NCBI GenBank assembly: GCA_021732415.1
Contig: JAKFVC010000044.1
Coordinates: 1-64,000 of the forward strand
Length of the DNA stretch: 64,000 nt
Source of the DNA: Planctomycetaceae bacterium
Lineage (GTDB): Bacteria > Planctomycetota > Planctomycetia > Planctomycetales > Planctomycetaceae
Direction: 5' to 3'
A program made the position numbers and the translations under genes. A model generated the notes under the pieces. That model saw only the letters and a list, made by a program, of their open reading frames with translations, was not told the origin of the DNA and searched no databases. Of the stretch, positions 55,647-64,000 are shown piece after piece (the stretch's first letter is position 1; each line of letters begins with the position of its first letter).

Positions 55647-57509
55647 ATGCGGCATTACTTTGATTGGCTCGACAGTCGTCTGGGATATCGGTCGTTTCTG
55701 GAACTGCTGCGCGGGCGCGTCCTGCCCAACGGCCCCAGTTGGTTATCGACCAGTGCGTCCTGCTTGTTTTGGCTGCTGGTGATCCAGGTGGTGACCGGAC
55801 TGTTGATGATGGCATCGTACAGTCCTTCGATCACGAGTGCCTGGGCCAGCGTGCATTTTATCGATCAGACAGCGGCTGGCCGATTCATCCGAGGTCTGCA
55901 CCACTTCGCCTCGCACGCGATGATCGTGGTCCTGATACTGCACGTGACCCGGGTGCTAATTGCGGCGAAATTCCGGCAGCCGCGAGAATTGATCTGGGTG
56001 ACGGGCTTGTTGATGATACCGTTAGTGATCGTGTGGACTGTAACCGGAAATCCGCTGTCGGGCAGCCAGAAGGGATTGGTTCAGATCGAGGTAGAAGGAC
56101 ATATCCTGGGGGCAATACCATTGGTGGGCCCGCCCCTGCAACGGTTGCTGATCGGCGGGGATGAGGTTGGCAACTTGACCTTAACGCACCTGTATTTCCT
56201 GCACGTCGGGTTGCTGCCGCTGATCGTGGGTGGTCTGTGCGCGGTGCATCTGCACCAGGTCTTGCGGCACAGTGATCGCGTGGTTGTGGTGGACGGTCCC
56301 GCGCCTTTGCCGTATTGGCCGTATCAATCGGTCCGCAACTGGACGGTACTCGCTGGGGTCATGGGAATCATCTCCTGGTGGGCCTGGATGCATGGCGCAC
56401 CGTTGGATGCGCCCGCCGACGCTGCGCTCCCCAGCATGCCGCGTCCGGAATGGTATTTCCGGTGGATTTTCGAATTGCGGCGATCATTCACCGGAGATTC
56501 GGAGTTTCTGATCACCGTAGTATTGCCCTCTGTGATCCTTGGCTGTTTTATGATCGTCCCCTTGTTCGACCGCTGGTTGTCGCGGCGGATGAGTGCTGTG
56601 TTCCGCGTCGCAATTGTATTGGGAGCGTTGGGGGGCTGGTCGTGGCTCACGTTTGCATCATTGTCACGGGATTGGAATGATCCCGAGTACCTGGCCGCTC
56701 AACAGAAGTCCCTCGAACTGGCTGACCGGGCTCGGTTCCTGGCTGACCGGCAACATGTCACGGCGACGGGAGCAGCGGCTTTGCTCCGTGGTGACGCCCG
56801 CACCCAGGGACCGCTGCTGTTCGCCCGGCATTGCACGGCGTGTCACAGCCATGTCGACGGCCAGGGACATGGCATTGTGGCCGAGAATCCTTCGGCGCCA
56901 AACCTGTATGGATTTGGATCACCGGATTGGATTCAGGGGATGCTCGATCCGGAACGCATTGTGTCGCCTCAGGTGTTTGGTAACACAAAATTCAAGAAGG
57001 GAGAAATGGCGGCCAAGGTCCGCAGCCTGTTCAAGAAGGCGGGGCCCGACGGGGTCGCCGAGCTCAAGTGCCAGTTGGAGTTGATCGCGCGGGCGCTTTC
57101 CGCAGAGGCCCGCCGTCCGGACCAAATCGCCCGGGATAAGCATGAGCAGGCTGATATTAAGCAGGGACGAGAGCTGCTCGTCGAGGTCGGCTGCACCGAG
57201 TGTCACAAATATCATGACGAAGGAGACCTGGGCCAGGCTCCGGACCTTACAGGGTATGCCTCGCGAGAATGGCTGACGGGGATCATCAGTAATCCTGCGC
57301 AGGAGCGATTCTACCCCGACGATCAGAACGACCGGATGCAGCAATTCGCCGCAGACGCACTACATCCTGAGTTGAATCTGCTGAATGCGAACGAACTGCG
57401 ACTGATTGTGGACTGGTTGCAAGGGGAATGGGTCCAGCCCGATCCGCCACGTGAAACCTCAAAGCCGTCTGGGGCGATCCCCAAACGGCAACTGGCAAAA
57501 GGGGACTAA
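55647..57509 (+). CDS. Cytochrome b (b6/b-type) fused to a two-heme cytochrome c region
   Basis: A 620-residue protein. Residues about 1-330 are cytochrome b: the paired heme ligands in GLHHFASHAMIVVLILHVTR and LYFLHVGLLPLIVGGLCAVH, and the quinol-site motif PEWYFRWIFELRR (usual PEWY). Several helices follow to about residue 345. Residues about 380-600 add two c-type heme sites, CTACH in LFARHCTACHSHVDGQGHG and CTECH in LLVEVGCTECHKYHDEG, so the electron acceptor domain is carried in the same chain. It pairs with the upstream Rieske gene to form a compact bc complex. A four-helix N-part plus fused c domains is an unusual but known arrangement. Confidence 0.93.
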   Translation: MRHYFDWLDSRLGYRSFLELLRGRVLPNGPSWLSTSASCLFWLLVIQVVTGLLMMASYSPSITSAWASVHFIDQTAAGRFIRGLHHFASHAMIVVLILHVTRVLIAAKFRQPRELIWVTGLLMIPLVIVWTVTGNPLSGSQKGLVQIEVEGHILGAIPLVGPPLQRLLIGGDEVGNLTLTHLYFLHVGLLPLIVGGLCAVHLHQVLRHSDRVVVVDGPAPLPYWPYQSVRNWTVLAGVMGIISWWAWMHGAPLDAPADAALPSMPRPEWYFRWIFELRRSFTGDSEFLITVVLPSVILGCFMIVPLFDRWLSRRMSAVFRVAIVLGALGGWSWLTFASLSRDWNDPEYLAAQQKSLELADRARFLADRQHVTATGAAALLRGDARTQGPLLFARHCTACHSHVDGQGHGIVAENPSAPNLYGFGSPDWIQGMLDPERIVSPQVFGNTKFKKGEMAAKVRSLFKKAGPDGVAELKCQLELIARALSAEARRPDQIARDKHEQADIKQGRELLVEVGCTECHKYHDEGDLGQAPDLTGYASREWLTGIISNPAQERFYPDDQNDRMQQFAADALHPELNLLNANELRLIVDWLQGEWVQPDPPRETSKPSGAIPKRQLAKGD

Positions 57510-57566
57510 ATCTACTCACCCGGTCGCGGGCCAGTCTCCAACATTCAAGGACTCGTTATGGGAGTG

Positions 57567-58010
57567 CTACTGCTGCTTATTTTCCAACGGAAAACGGCAG
57601 AGTGGTTTGCGGGTCTGAGGCACATCGAGCAGCGAGCTGATGGTCGTGGTGCCAAATGCCTGCTCGGCAAGAATTGCGGTGTCGTCCAGTTTCCGATGCA
57701 GGGGGCAGAGATTTTTGCCATGATGCGGCAGTTTCAGCGGGCACTCCGGAAATCGGCGGATGGGATCGACGGCATTGATGACTTCCAGCACCGTCAGGAG
57801 ATGGCCCGGTTTGGCCAGAATAAATCCGCCGTTGGGCCCCCGCTGGGCATGCACGAGCTTGGCTTTGCTCAGGGCCTGCATCACTTTCGCCAGGTAGTTG
57901 ACCGGGACGAAAGTCTCCTCCGCGATCTGGACTGTCGTCTGCGGAACTTCGTTTCGATCGGCCAGATAGACAATCGCCCGAAGAGCATATTCAGCCGTTT
58001 GCGAGATCAT
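57567..58010 (-). CDS. Rrf2-family transcription regulator
   Basis: From ATG 58010, a 147-residue protein starting MISQTAEYALRAIVYLAD, the family N-terminus, then QIAEETFVPVNYLAKVMQAL (helix-turn-helix) and LVHAQRGPNGGFILAKPG (wing). The iron-sulfur region has ECPL and NLCPLH, giving two cysteines; the third cysteine of IscR/NsrR is not evident, so it may sense redox or NO differently or bind no cluster. It converges with the cytochrome b/c gene, 58 bases away, and could regulate that locus. An upstream in-frame ATG at 58025 is less likely. Confidence 0.9.
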   Translation of the reverse strand: MISQTAEYALRAIVYLADRNEVPQTTVQIAEETFVPVNYLAKVMQALSKAKLVHAQRGPNGGFILAKPGHLLTVLEVINAVDPIRRFPECPLKLPHHGKNLCPLHRKLDDTAILAEQAFGTTTISSLLDVPQTRKPLCRFPLENKQQ

Positions 58011-58157
58011 ACAGCAAGGTCCCAATTCGTGACGCGTTGTCCATACACTCCTGGAGTAGGGACCTGAGCATTCAGATTAGAAGTCCAGTCGGAATCTGTC
58101 AAACACCGAGTGCTCGATCGTGCCGTTTGTTCCCATTGGGTTAAGGCGGCGAACCGC

Positions 58158-59090
58158 CTAATGCAAAATCGACGCGGGAATCCAATCAGGCAGACGTTCG
58201 CCCAGCAATCGGACGAAGGTGTGAAATTCATCATCGGTGGATCCGACATACGGGGGGAGCAGGCGAAGCGGGACTTCCGGGTCGTACATCTTTTCGAACA
58301 ACTTGTCGTACGAACCGTCAATGCGGCCGTCGGGAACGGCTTCGAAGAGCGTCTGGATGACGATGTTGATTTCGCGATTAATGGCGGTTGCGGTTGCGAT
58401 GTCGCGGCGTTTGCCCGCTTCTAGCAGAGCATTCAGCTTGGGCCAGTTCATGATGAAGGAAGCCAGGATACTGCATTCTCCGAACATTGACCCGTAGACG
58501 TAGCCCGCTTCCGACAGGAAGTGTTGCAACTGCGGGGCTTGCTCAACCAGGCCTTGCAGGAGTGACAACGAGTCGCCGCAGTTCTTGGTCGCGACGAGGT
58601 TCGGGTGGGCGGCTGCCAGCTTGCCGTATTCTTTGCCGGTCACCAGGCGTTTGGTTCGCGGCAGGTTGTAGTGCATAAATTGACAGTCAGGAAAACTGTC
58701 GCAGACTTGATCGAAAAAGAGAAACAATTCTCGATCACTGAGGGCCGCCCAACTGGGGAGCGACACCTGGAACCGAGTGACCCCCAGATCCCGGCTGCGT
58801 CGAATGCGTTCGAGCATGGTTCCAAGTGACAGGTGGATGATGCCGACCATGGGCTCGGCGCCACCCGAGTGCATCTCGCTGGCAAACGCCTTGACGATCT
58901 GATCGAACTGCTGATCGGTGATCGCATAGCCTTCCCCCGCTGTGCCGAAGACATAGAGGTGTGGCGTGGCCGTCAGGGAGTGGCGTACGGTTCGGCGAAA
59001 GATTGTTTCGGCAAATTGAAATCGTTCGTCCCAATGAATGCAGCACGTGCTCATGATGCCTTGGGGGTAACGTTTGGTCGCGTTTGACAT
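58158..59090 (-). CDS. DapA-like (dihydrodipicolinate synthase family) aldolase
   Basis: A 310-residue protein from ATG 59090. Family marks: HLYVFGTAGEGYAITDQQFD (usual GTTGE block), QFMHYNLPRTKRLV (Tyr in YNxP), and LVATKNCGD with the Schiff-base Lys. The rest of the barrel and a C-terminal helical domain are present. Such aldolases or lyases act on pyruvate-derived sugar acids; the substrate is not assigned. The upstream ORF extension (to 59186) crosses a family E element and is not part of the gene. Confidence 0.88.
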   Translation of the reverse strand: MSNATKRYPQGIMSTCCIHWDERFQFAETIFRRTVRHSLTATPHLYVFGTAGEGYAITDQQFDQIVKAFASEMHSGGAEPMVGIIHLSLGTMLERIRRSRDLGVTRFQVSLPSWAALSDRELFLFFDQVCDSFPDCQFMHYNLPRTKRLVTGKEYGKLAAAHPNLVATKNCGDSLSLLQGLVEQAPQLQHFLSEAGYVYGSMFGECSILASFIMNWPKLNALLEAGKRRDIATATAINREINIVIQTLFEAVPDGRIDGSYDKLFEKMYDPEVPLRLLPPYVGSTDDEFHTFVRLLGERLPDWIPASILH

Positions 59091-59142
59091 GGTGCGGATT
59101 CCCATTTTGGATTGGGGGGGAACTCTATAAGGATTCAGGATA

Positions 59143-59247
59143 GTAGCCTGCACGCTCGGCGTGAAGTATGCCGTGCACGCGGACAAGGTACAGGTATTTC
59201 ACGTCAACTGTGCGCTCGGCTATCTTCACGCGGAGCGTGAAGGCTAC
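59143..59247. repeat. Family E structured element, copy 2 (opposite orientation)
   Basis: Its reverse complement aligns over its whole length with 43554-43660, including the central spacer, while families A-C keep only the arms. It ends 2 bases before the stop of the PhyH gene and separates two tandem minus-strand genes. Confidence 0.85.
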
Positions 59248-59249
59248 TT

Positions 59250-60155
59250 TCATACGTCCCACCGACTCGGATTGATGCCAGGGGCTTCCGTGCGCATATT
59301 GGCCGGTCGGTTGGCGACGTGGAAATCGATCTTGCGTGTGTTGGGGCTGTTGAAGAGCGGTCGCACGTGTGCTGGCAATTGCGAGACCTTGTCAGCAGGC
59401 CATTCAGGAACTTCAGCGATGGGGCCAGCCCACGCGGGGCGATAAGCGATGGCCAGCAGGCGGCGATCTTCCTGGCTGACGTTAGGGTAATTTGCGTGAA
59501 AGACGGTCTGGTTGATAATGGCTGCAGTGCCCGCCTGGCAGGTGATCATCACTTCTTCGGGGTGTCGCAAGAAGCGATGGTAGGGATTGCCATCAGCGTG
59601 CAGCGAGAGGTGCGAATGCGGGATCACTTTCAGCGGGGCTCGCTCCGGAGTCAGGTCGTCCAGATAATAGAGGACTCGGACGAGCCGCGGGCTGCTGGCC
59701 TGGGCGCCGAAGATTTCTGAGCCATACGGTTGAGCATCCGTGTGGATGGCGATTCCCGGATGTCCGGGGCGCGACAAGGCGAAGTGGCAACTTGTGCAAA
59801 GCAGTTCGTCGCCGAACAGCGCGGTCAGAAAATCCAGCATTGCCGGCAAGGCAATCAAGTTGATGCACGTGGGCGAATCGGACCACTGCACGTCGCGATG
59901 TCCGCGCTGGTTTTCGCTGTAATCGGTGCCGATGGTGGGGAGGCGGTCGAGTTCTTCACGGATTTTCAGGACTTCATCGGGCGGAATCACATCGGGCAAG
60001 ACGACGTAGCCTTCGATCTCCAGATGCTTGATCTGCTGCGCGGTGGTCAGCGTCGACCAGTCGGTATTGACCCGGATTGCGTCGGTGGTCGAGTTCGTTG
60101 GTTCGACAGAGGGCGTTGCCGTAATGGGGGGAGGCATCGCAGAGTCTTTCGTCAA
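59250..60155 (-). CDS. Phytanoyl-CoA dioxygenase (PhyH) family protein
   Basis: A 301-residue protein. HLEIEGYVVLPDVIPPDEVL opens the fold; HTDAQPYG (HxD) and VFHANYPN (distal His) with RRLLAIAYRPAWAG (Arg for 2-oxoglutarate) form the Fe(II)/2-oxoglutarate site. The N-terminus is an unstructured Thr/Pro-rich stretch of about 35 residues. Planctomycetes carry many such dioxygenases; a substrate cannot be named. It precedes the DapA-like gene, and divergent from it lies a DUF1501 gene beyond two palindromes. Confidence 0.9.
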   Translation of the reverse strand: MTKDSAMPPPITATPSVEPTNSTTDAIRVNTDWSTLTTAQQIKHLEIEGYVVLPDVIPPDEVLKIREELDRLPTIGTDYSENQRGHRDVQWSDSPTCINLIALPAMLDFLTALFGDELLCTSCHFALSRPGHPGIAIHTDAQPYGSEIFGAQASSPRLVRVLYYLDDLTPERAPLKVIPHSHLSLHADGNPYHRFLRHPEEVMITCQAGTAAIINQTVFHANYPNVSQEDRRLLAIAYRPAWAGPIAEVPEWPADKVSQLPAHVRPLFNSPNTRKIDFHVANRPANMRTEAPGINPSRWDV

Positions 60156-60207
60156 GACAAGGTTAGTGGACGTAAGAGTTTAAAGTGATGGTCCGTATTA
60201 CGAGGTT

Positions 60208-60272
60208 GTAGCCACGCTCGCCAGCGCGTGGGCATTCACCGTCGTTTCTCACGTTCTGGCGAACGTGGCTAC
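60208..60272. repeat. Family B nested palindrome, copy 4
   Basis: GTAG, CCACGCTC-gcca-GCGCGTGG, spacer, reversed arm CCACGTTC-gcca-GAACGTGA, CTAC. It lies between the divergent PhyH and DUF1501 genes. Confidence 0.85.
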
Positions 60273-60498
60273 TCTCCAGATGGTTCCGAAGATCGTAATC
60301 TTTCACTTCAGCGAATCAAGCGGTCCCGTGGATATCAATGGTTCGGACCAATTGGCAGGTTGAGAGGCCGAAATCTCGGGAATTCACGACGGATCGAACG
60401 TATGCCGATATTGTGATGTGACTTGGTTTCGGTGAGAATAGTTGAAGATGAGTGACATCGGCTGACGCGCTAAGCCGGGTGTACGAATACGAAGAAGA

Positions 60499-60521
60499 CC
60501 CGACTCGGAGAGTCAGGCTAC
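60499..60521. repeat. Family C solo right arm, copy 3
   Basis: A single arm CCCGACTC-gga-GAGTCAGG followed by CTAC. The matching left arm is missing, so it is a half-element, 21 bases before the DUF1501 start. Confidence 0.7.
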
Positions 60522-60542
60522 AGGTTCGGTGGAGTTGAAGTG

Positions 60543-61991
60543 ATGCTCACGATCCAAGGTCATCCGCGGCGGTTGTGTGATGGAGTTCACCGGCGGGACG
60601 TATTGCGCGCCGCCGGGGCGGGCATGCTGGGGACGAGTCTCAGCGGTCTGCTGGCTGCGGAAGAGGCCGGGGAGATCGTGCAGCCGCGGGCCAAGTCGGT
60701 GCTGTTCCTCTATCTGTTCGGCGGACCGAGTCAGCTCGATACGTTCGATATGAAGCCGCAGGCGCCGCAGCAGATTCGCGGGCCGTATCAGCCGATCGCG
60801 ACGCGTTCGCCCGGTTTGCTGATGTGCGAGCATATGCCGAAGCTGGCAGAATTGTCCGATCGGTACGCCGTCATTCGCACGATGACTCACGGGCAGAACG
60901 ATCACAATGCCTGTCACATTATTCAAACCGGTCACGCCATGCCCCCCGCGGATCGCGGGCCCGCTCGGGTGAACGCGACCGAAATCGACTGGCCGGCGTA
61001 TGGGTCGGTGGTCGAGTATCTCGATCATCAGGCCGACCAGTTGCGTCCGGCGCACCTGCGACGTGATTTTCCCAGCTTCGTGTATCTTCCGAATCGGCTG
61101 GGGCACATTCAGGGGTATGATCGTTCGGGGCAGTACGCCGGCTGGTTGGGGCGAAGTTACAACCCGTTGGCGACGAAGGTCGGAAAGCGCGACGCCAAAG
61201 ACAATCCGTACTTTCGCAATTGCACCGATGAAGACCTGAACTTCCGGGTGGAAGGTGTCGAGTCGCATGCCGATGTGACGCTCGACCGGATGAATCGCCG
61301 CGTCAGTTTGCTGGAGCAATTTGACGGTGCCCGGCGCGAGCTGGATCGTTCGCAGTCAGTGCGTGAGTTTGGCCGGTTGCAGGGGCGGGCCCTGGATCTG
61401 GTCACGTCGGCGAAGATGCGGGCGGCCTTCGATCTCACCAAGGAATCACCGGAGCTGCGCGACCGGTATGGCCGGCATCTGTTTGGTCAGTCGGTCCTGA
61501 TGGGACGACGGATGATTGAAGCCGGTGCGCGTTTCGTGACCGTCCTGTGGGATTCTCCCGACGGTTATGGATGGGACAGCCACACGCATTCCAACGACGT
61601 CCGCCAGCACTTGTTGCCGGGGTTGGATCAAAGCCTGTCGGCCTTATTGGGAGACATGCAGGACCGGGGTCTGCTGGATGAGACTCTCGTGGTTTGCATG
61701 GGAGAAATCGGCCGGACACCCAAGCAGGACACCGCTCAATGGGGACGTGGACATTGGAGCTATTGCTTCCCGGCCGTGCTCGCCGGCGCCGGGATTCGCG
61801 GGGGAACCGTTTATGGTCGCTCGGATAAGGATGCCGGGTTTCCGCATGAGAAACCGGTGAGTCCTGAGACCCTGGCGGCGACAGTGTTCCATGCTTTGGG
61901 GATCTCACCGGACACGCGTCTGCACGATGCGTTTGGCCGGCCCGTGTCGGTCATCGAGGGTGGCCAGCCGCTGCTGGACTTGTTCGGGTAG
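60543..61991 (+). CDS. DUF1501 exported protein
   Basis: From ATG 60543 (GGAG upstream), a 482-residue protein. HRRDVLRAAGAGMLGTSLSG is a Tat-type leader. LYLFGGPSQLDTFDMKPQAP is the family signature, then GEIGRTPKQDTAQWGRGHWS with GAGIRGGTVYG. It has a long insertion with an HDRSG- and Asp-rich region compared with the 10824 copy. It begins an apparent operon with an FG-GAP protein 36 bases downstream. It has no DUF1549/1553 partner inside the window. Confidence 0.92.
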   Translation: MLTIQGHPRRLCDGVHRRDVLRAAGAGMLGTSLSGLLAAEEAGEIVQPRAKSVLFLYLFGGPSQLDTFDMKPQAPQQIRGPYQPIATRSPGLLMCEHMPKLAELSDRYAVIRTMTHGQNDHNACHIIQTGHAMPPADRGPARVNATEIDWPAYGSVVEYLDHQADQLRPAHLRRDFPSFVYLPNRLGHIQGYDRSGQYAGWLGRSYNPLATKVGKRDAKDNPYFRNCTDEDLNFRVEGVESHADVTLDRMNRRVSLLEQFDGARRELDRSQSVREFGRLQGRALDLVTSAKMRAAFDLTKESPELRDRYGRHLFGQSVLMGRRMIEAGARFVTVLWDSPDGYGWDSHTHSNDVRQHLLPGLDQSLSALLGDMQDRGLLDETLVVCMGEIGRTPKQDTAQWGRGHWSYCFPAVLAGAGIRGGTVYGRSDKDAGFPHEKPVSPETLAATVFHALGISPDTRLHDAFGRPVSVIEGGQPLLDLFG

Positions 61992-62027
61992 TTGACTTCT
62001 GCTTTCTCTTGGGGGGAGTGACTGACG

Positions 62028-63218
62028 ATGATTCTGCGCACCTGCGTCGTGCTGTTGTTTTGCCTGTTTTTGTTGGCCGCGAATAAGAAGGCTGCGACTC
62101 CGACGGTCACCTTCTCTGAAGAGTTGATCGCCGACAAGTACGGCTATGCGTATGGTGTCGCGGCGGCTGACCTGGATGGCGATGGCGATCTGGATCTGAC
62201 CAGTTGCAACACGACGGGCAACGCCATGTACTGGTTTGCGAATGACGGCAAAGGGGCTTTTAAGCGACACTTCATCCAGCAGAACGAGGCGGGCTGGTTT
62301 GAACGGCACGCGATCGGTGATATCAACGGGGACAAACTGCCGGATGTGGCCATCGTGAAGAATCTGCACGGGCATCTGGTCTGGTTCGAAAACAGCGGCC
62401 ACCCGGCAACCGACGAACAATGGAAGAGGCATGTGATCTCGACCGATATCAAACGGGCTTACGACGTGGCACTGGTCGATCTCAATGGCGATGGAAAACT
62501 GGATGCCGTCGCCACAGCGTGGGTGGGCAATCATCTGGCCTGGTTTGCCAATCCGGGGACGACCACGGCAGATCAAGAGTGGAAGAAAGAGATCATTGAT
62601 CCGCAGATTCTTGAGTCGCGGGCGATTCGGATTGCAGACTTCAACGGAGATGGAAAATCAGATCTGATGAGCACCGGTCGCGTGAGTAACTTGACAGCGT
62701 GGTATGAACAGGCTGCCCCGGGCCAACCGTGGAAGAAGCACGTCGTGGATGAGAAATCTCTACAACCAATTCACGGTGAACCAGCCGACATGGATGGAGA
62801 TGGCGACTCGGACATCGTGATGGCATTCGGGATGCTGGCCGTACCAGAGCAGCGCGAGTCCAATCAAGTGGCCTGGTATGAAAACGTCGGCAAACCCGGT
62901 ACTGGAGGCGAGTGGAAGAAGCATCTCGTCGGTCCCCTGCCCTATGCATTTGAAGCAGTTGCGGCGGACTTGGATGGCGATAAAGACTTGGACGTCGTCG
63001 CGACAGCCTGGGGAGGTACCGGGAAGGTCGTCTGGTTTGAGAATTCGGGCGACTCGAAGCTGGGCTGGAAGGAACATGTCCTCAAGGAAAAATGGAATCG
63101 GGCCAATCAGCCGATCGTGGCCGACCTGGATGGCGACAAGCGACCGGACATCGCGGCGACCGCCGAGAACGGGTCGAATGAACTGCGCTGGTGGCGTAAT
63201 CAAGGAAAAAGCAAGTAA
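62028..63218 (+). CDS. Exported FG-GAP/VCBS repeat protein (calcium-binding propeller)
   Basis: A 396-residue protein. The leader LRTCVVLLFCLFLLAANKKA is a signal peptide. Seven DxDGDxxxD or DxNGDxxxD loops (DLDGDGDLD, DINGDKLPD, DLNGDGKLD, DFNGDGKSD, DMDGDGDSD, DLDGDKDLD, DLDGDKRPD) with VWFENSG and WFANPG strands mark a seven-bladed propeller. The function is presumed binding of carbohydrate or protein outside the cell. Its 36-base gap to the DUF1501 gene suggests one operon. Confidence 0.93.
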   Translation: MILRTCVVLLFCLFLLAANKKAATPTVTFSEELIADKYGYAYGVAAADLDGDGDLDLTSCNTTGNAMYWFANDGKGAFKRHFIQQNEAGWFERHAIGDINGDKLPDVAIVKNLHGHLVWFENSGHPATDEQWKRHVISTDIKRAYDVALVDLNGDGKLDAVATAWVGNHLAWFANPGTTTADQEWKKEIIDPQILESRAIRIADFNGDGKSDLMSTGRVSNLTAWYEQAAPGQPWKKHVVDEKSLQPIHGEPADMDGDGDSDIVMAFGMLAVPEQRESNQVAWYENVGKPGTGGEWKKHLVGPLPYAFEAVAADLDGDKDLDVVATAWGGTGKVVWFENSGDSKLGWKEHVLKEKWNRANQPIVADLDGDKRPDIAATAENGSNELRWWRNQGKSK

Positions 63219-63279
63219 TACGCTCAACTGATTCGCGCTCTTTGAAGCTGGAATGGGTGATCGCGGTTTACCACAGGGT

Positions 63280-64000
63280 TCACGACGATTCGTCGAGTTT
63301 GAATCCAAACAACCGAATGGCGTTATCGCGTAAAATCTGTTGCTTGACGGCATCGGACAGGTCGGCATGATCGATGCGATTACGCTGCATGCTGGTCATA
63401 TAGAGCGGCGTGTCGGTTCCGAACAGCACGCGGTCGGCTCCGACTTTTTCTACGGCCCATTCAATCAGCTTGGGAGTAATCGAACGGGCACTGGAAGTAT
63501 CGGCGAAGACGTTGCCGTGGCGGCTCTGCTGAATGCCGCGGACTTGATGAGTGCAATCGCCGTCCCAGCCGCAGCCGATGTGTGCCAGGATCAGTTTCAT
63601 CTCGGGAAAACGATTGGCCCAGTCAACCAGATCCGAGGCCTGACTGTTCCGTTCGCTGCTATGCGACAGGACGACTGCGCGATGCTGAGCGGCGAAGGCA
63701 AACAGGGCCTCGCCGAATTCGTTGATGTGATAGATGTGCTCTTCGGGGTGAATCTTGATCCCCACGCACGTCGGCAATTTCAGCATCTCCTCAGCTTGGC
63801 GATAGGTCTCGGGCTGTCGAGGGTCGATGACCACGTACTGCCTCAGACCCGGCGTTTCTGGGATTACCCGAGCGGCATCGAGATTGCCCGAGATCGCATT
63901 GCCGTGGCCGCGGGGAAGCAATGCCTCCAACGGTGAGACGATCGTGAGTTCGATGTTCGCGCGCCGGGCCCGTTCGGCCACGACGTTGGCGTCTCCGGTC
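63280..64000 (-). CDS. Amidohydrolase_2 family protein (partial at right edge)
   Basis: The frame stays open past 63981 to the window end, so the start lies outside; the apparent GTG at 63981 is internal. Present are VGIKIHPEEHIYHI, FAFAAQHRAVVLSHSSERNS, LILAHIGCGW and RVLFGTDTPLYM (usual GSDxP block here GTDTP), then ILRDNAIRLFGFK, the family end. The N-terminal HxH motif is outside. Metal-dependent decarboxylases and hydrolases belong here. It converges on the FG-GAP gene. Confidence 0.9.
   Translation of the reverse strand, partial: TGDANVVAERARRANIELTIVSPLEALLPRGHGNAISGNLDAARVIPETPGLRQYVVIDPRQPETYRQAEEMLKLPTCVGIKIHPEEHIYHINEFGEALFAFAAQHRAVVLSHSSERNSQASDLVDWANRFPEMKLILAHIGCGWDGDCTHQVRGIQQSRHGNVFADTSSARSITPKLIEWAVEKVGADRVLFGTDTPLYMTSMQRNRIDHADLSDAVKQQILRDNAIRLFGFKLDESS

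Overview
The window is chromosomal DNA of a planctomycete. The evidence is the density of families that are largely planctomycete-specific: DUF1501 (three genes), DUF1552 (two), DUF1587/1592/1588/1585 proteins with c-type heme motifs (two), DUF1549/DUF1553, planctomycete cytochrome c fused to WD40 repeats, a DUF1559 pilin-like protein, and a 3,458-residue surface protein with an LEPR-XLL-type N-terminus. GC content looks to be in the middle-high fifties. There is no rRNA, tRNA or CRISPR array, and no intact transposase.

Layout. 1-1.5 kb is a decayed edge: a 5'-truncated hldE running off the left end and a serine-recombinase pseudogene. 1.5-15 kb is a block of exported plus-strand genes (DUF1552, FGE-like/LRR, DUF1592 cytochrome, DUF1549/1553, DUF1501, cytochrome-WD40). 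15-26 kb is one giant adhesin-like gene preceded by a (CTG)15 microsatellite. 26-37 kb holds a secreted beta-helix protein, a tiny acidic protein, a PHB-depolymerase-like esterase, a PIN-domain toxin-antitoxin-like pair, an LRR lipoprotein, a Gfo/Idh/MocA oxidoreductase, a propeller glycosidase-like protein and a frameshifted membrane protein with a heme motif. 37-43.5 kb is a second DUF1592/DUF1552 pair, overlapping by 4 bases, divergent from a second DUF1501 gene. 43.7-46.2 kb has an amidohydrolase, an unknown protein and a PIG-L deacetylase. 46.3-51.3 kb is a minus-strand sugar-catabolism-like cluster (AraC regulator, TIM-barrel isomerase, oxidoreductase, two SDRs). 51.4-53 kb has a lipoprotein and a DUF1559 protein. 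54-58 kb is a cytochrome bc locus (YkgJ-like, Rieske, cytochrome b fused to a diheme cytochrome c region) facing an Rrf2 regulator. 58-64 kb has a DapA-like aldolase, a PhyH dioxygenase, a third DUF1501 gene, an FG-GAP protein and a truncated amidohydrolase.

The most unusual feature is not a gene. At least fourteen intergenic sites carry nested palindromes: two short hairpins placed as an inverted pair around a spacer. They fall into seven sequence families (A-G). Families A, B, C and E begin with GTAG and end with CTAC; family D has GTGG/CCAC. Within families the stems change by paired substitutions, so the fold is conserved rather than the letters. This is the architecture of REP doublets (BIMEs) mobilised by RAYT transposases, but here several unrelated families coexist in 64 kb, mostly a few bases after stop codons, and no RAYT gene is in view.

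Functionally the window is dominated by the cell envelope: exported multi-domain cytochromes with their DUF1501/DUF1552 partners, a large adhesin, lipoproteins and a pilin-like protein, plus a small respiratory module and carbohydrate-related enzymes. All functional calls come from motif reading only; no search was run.
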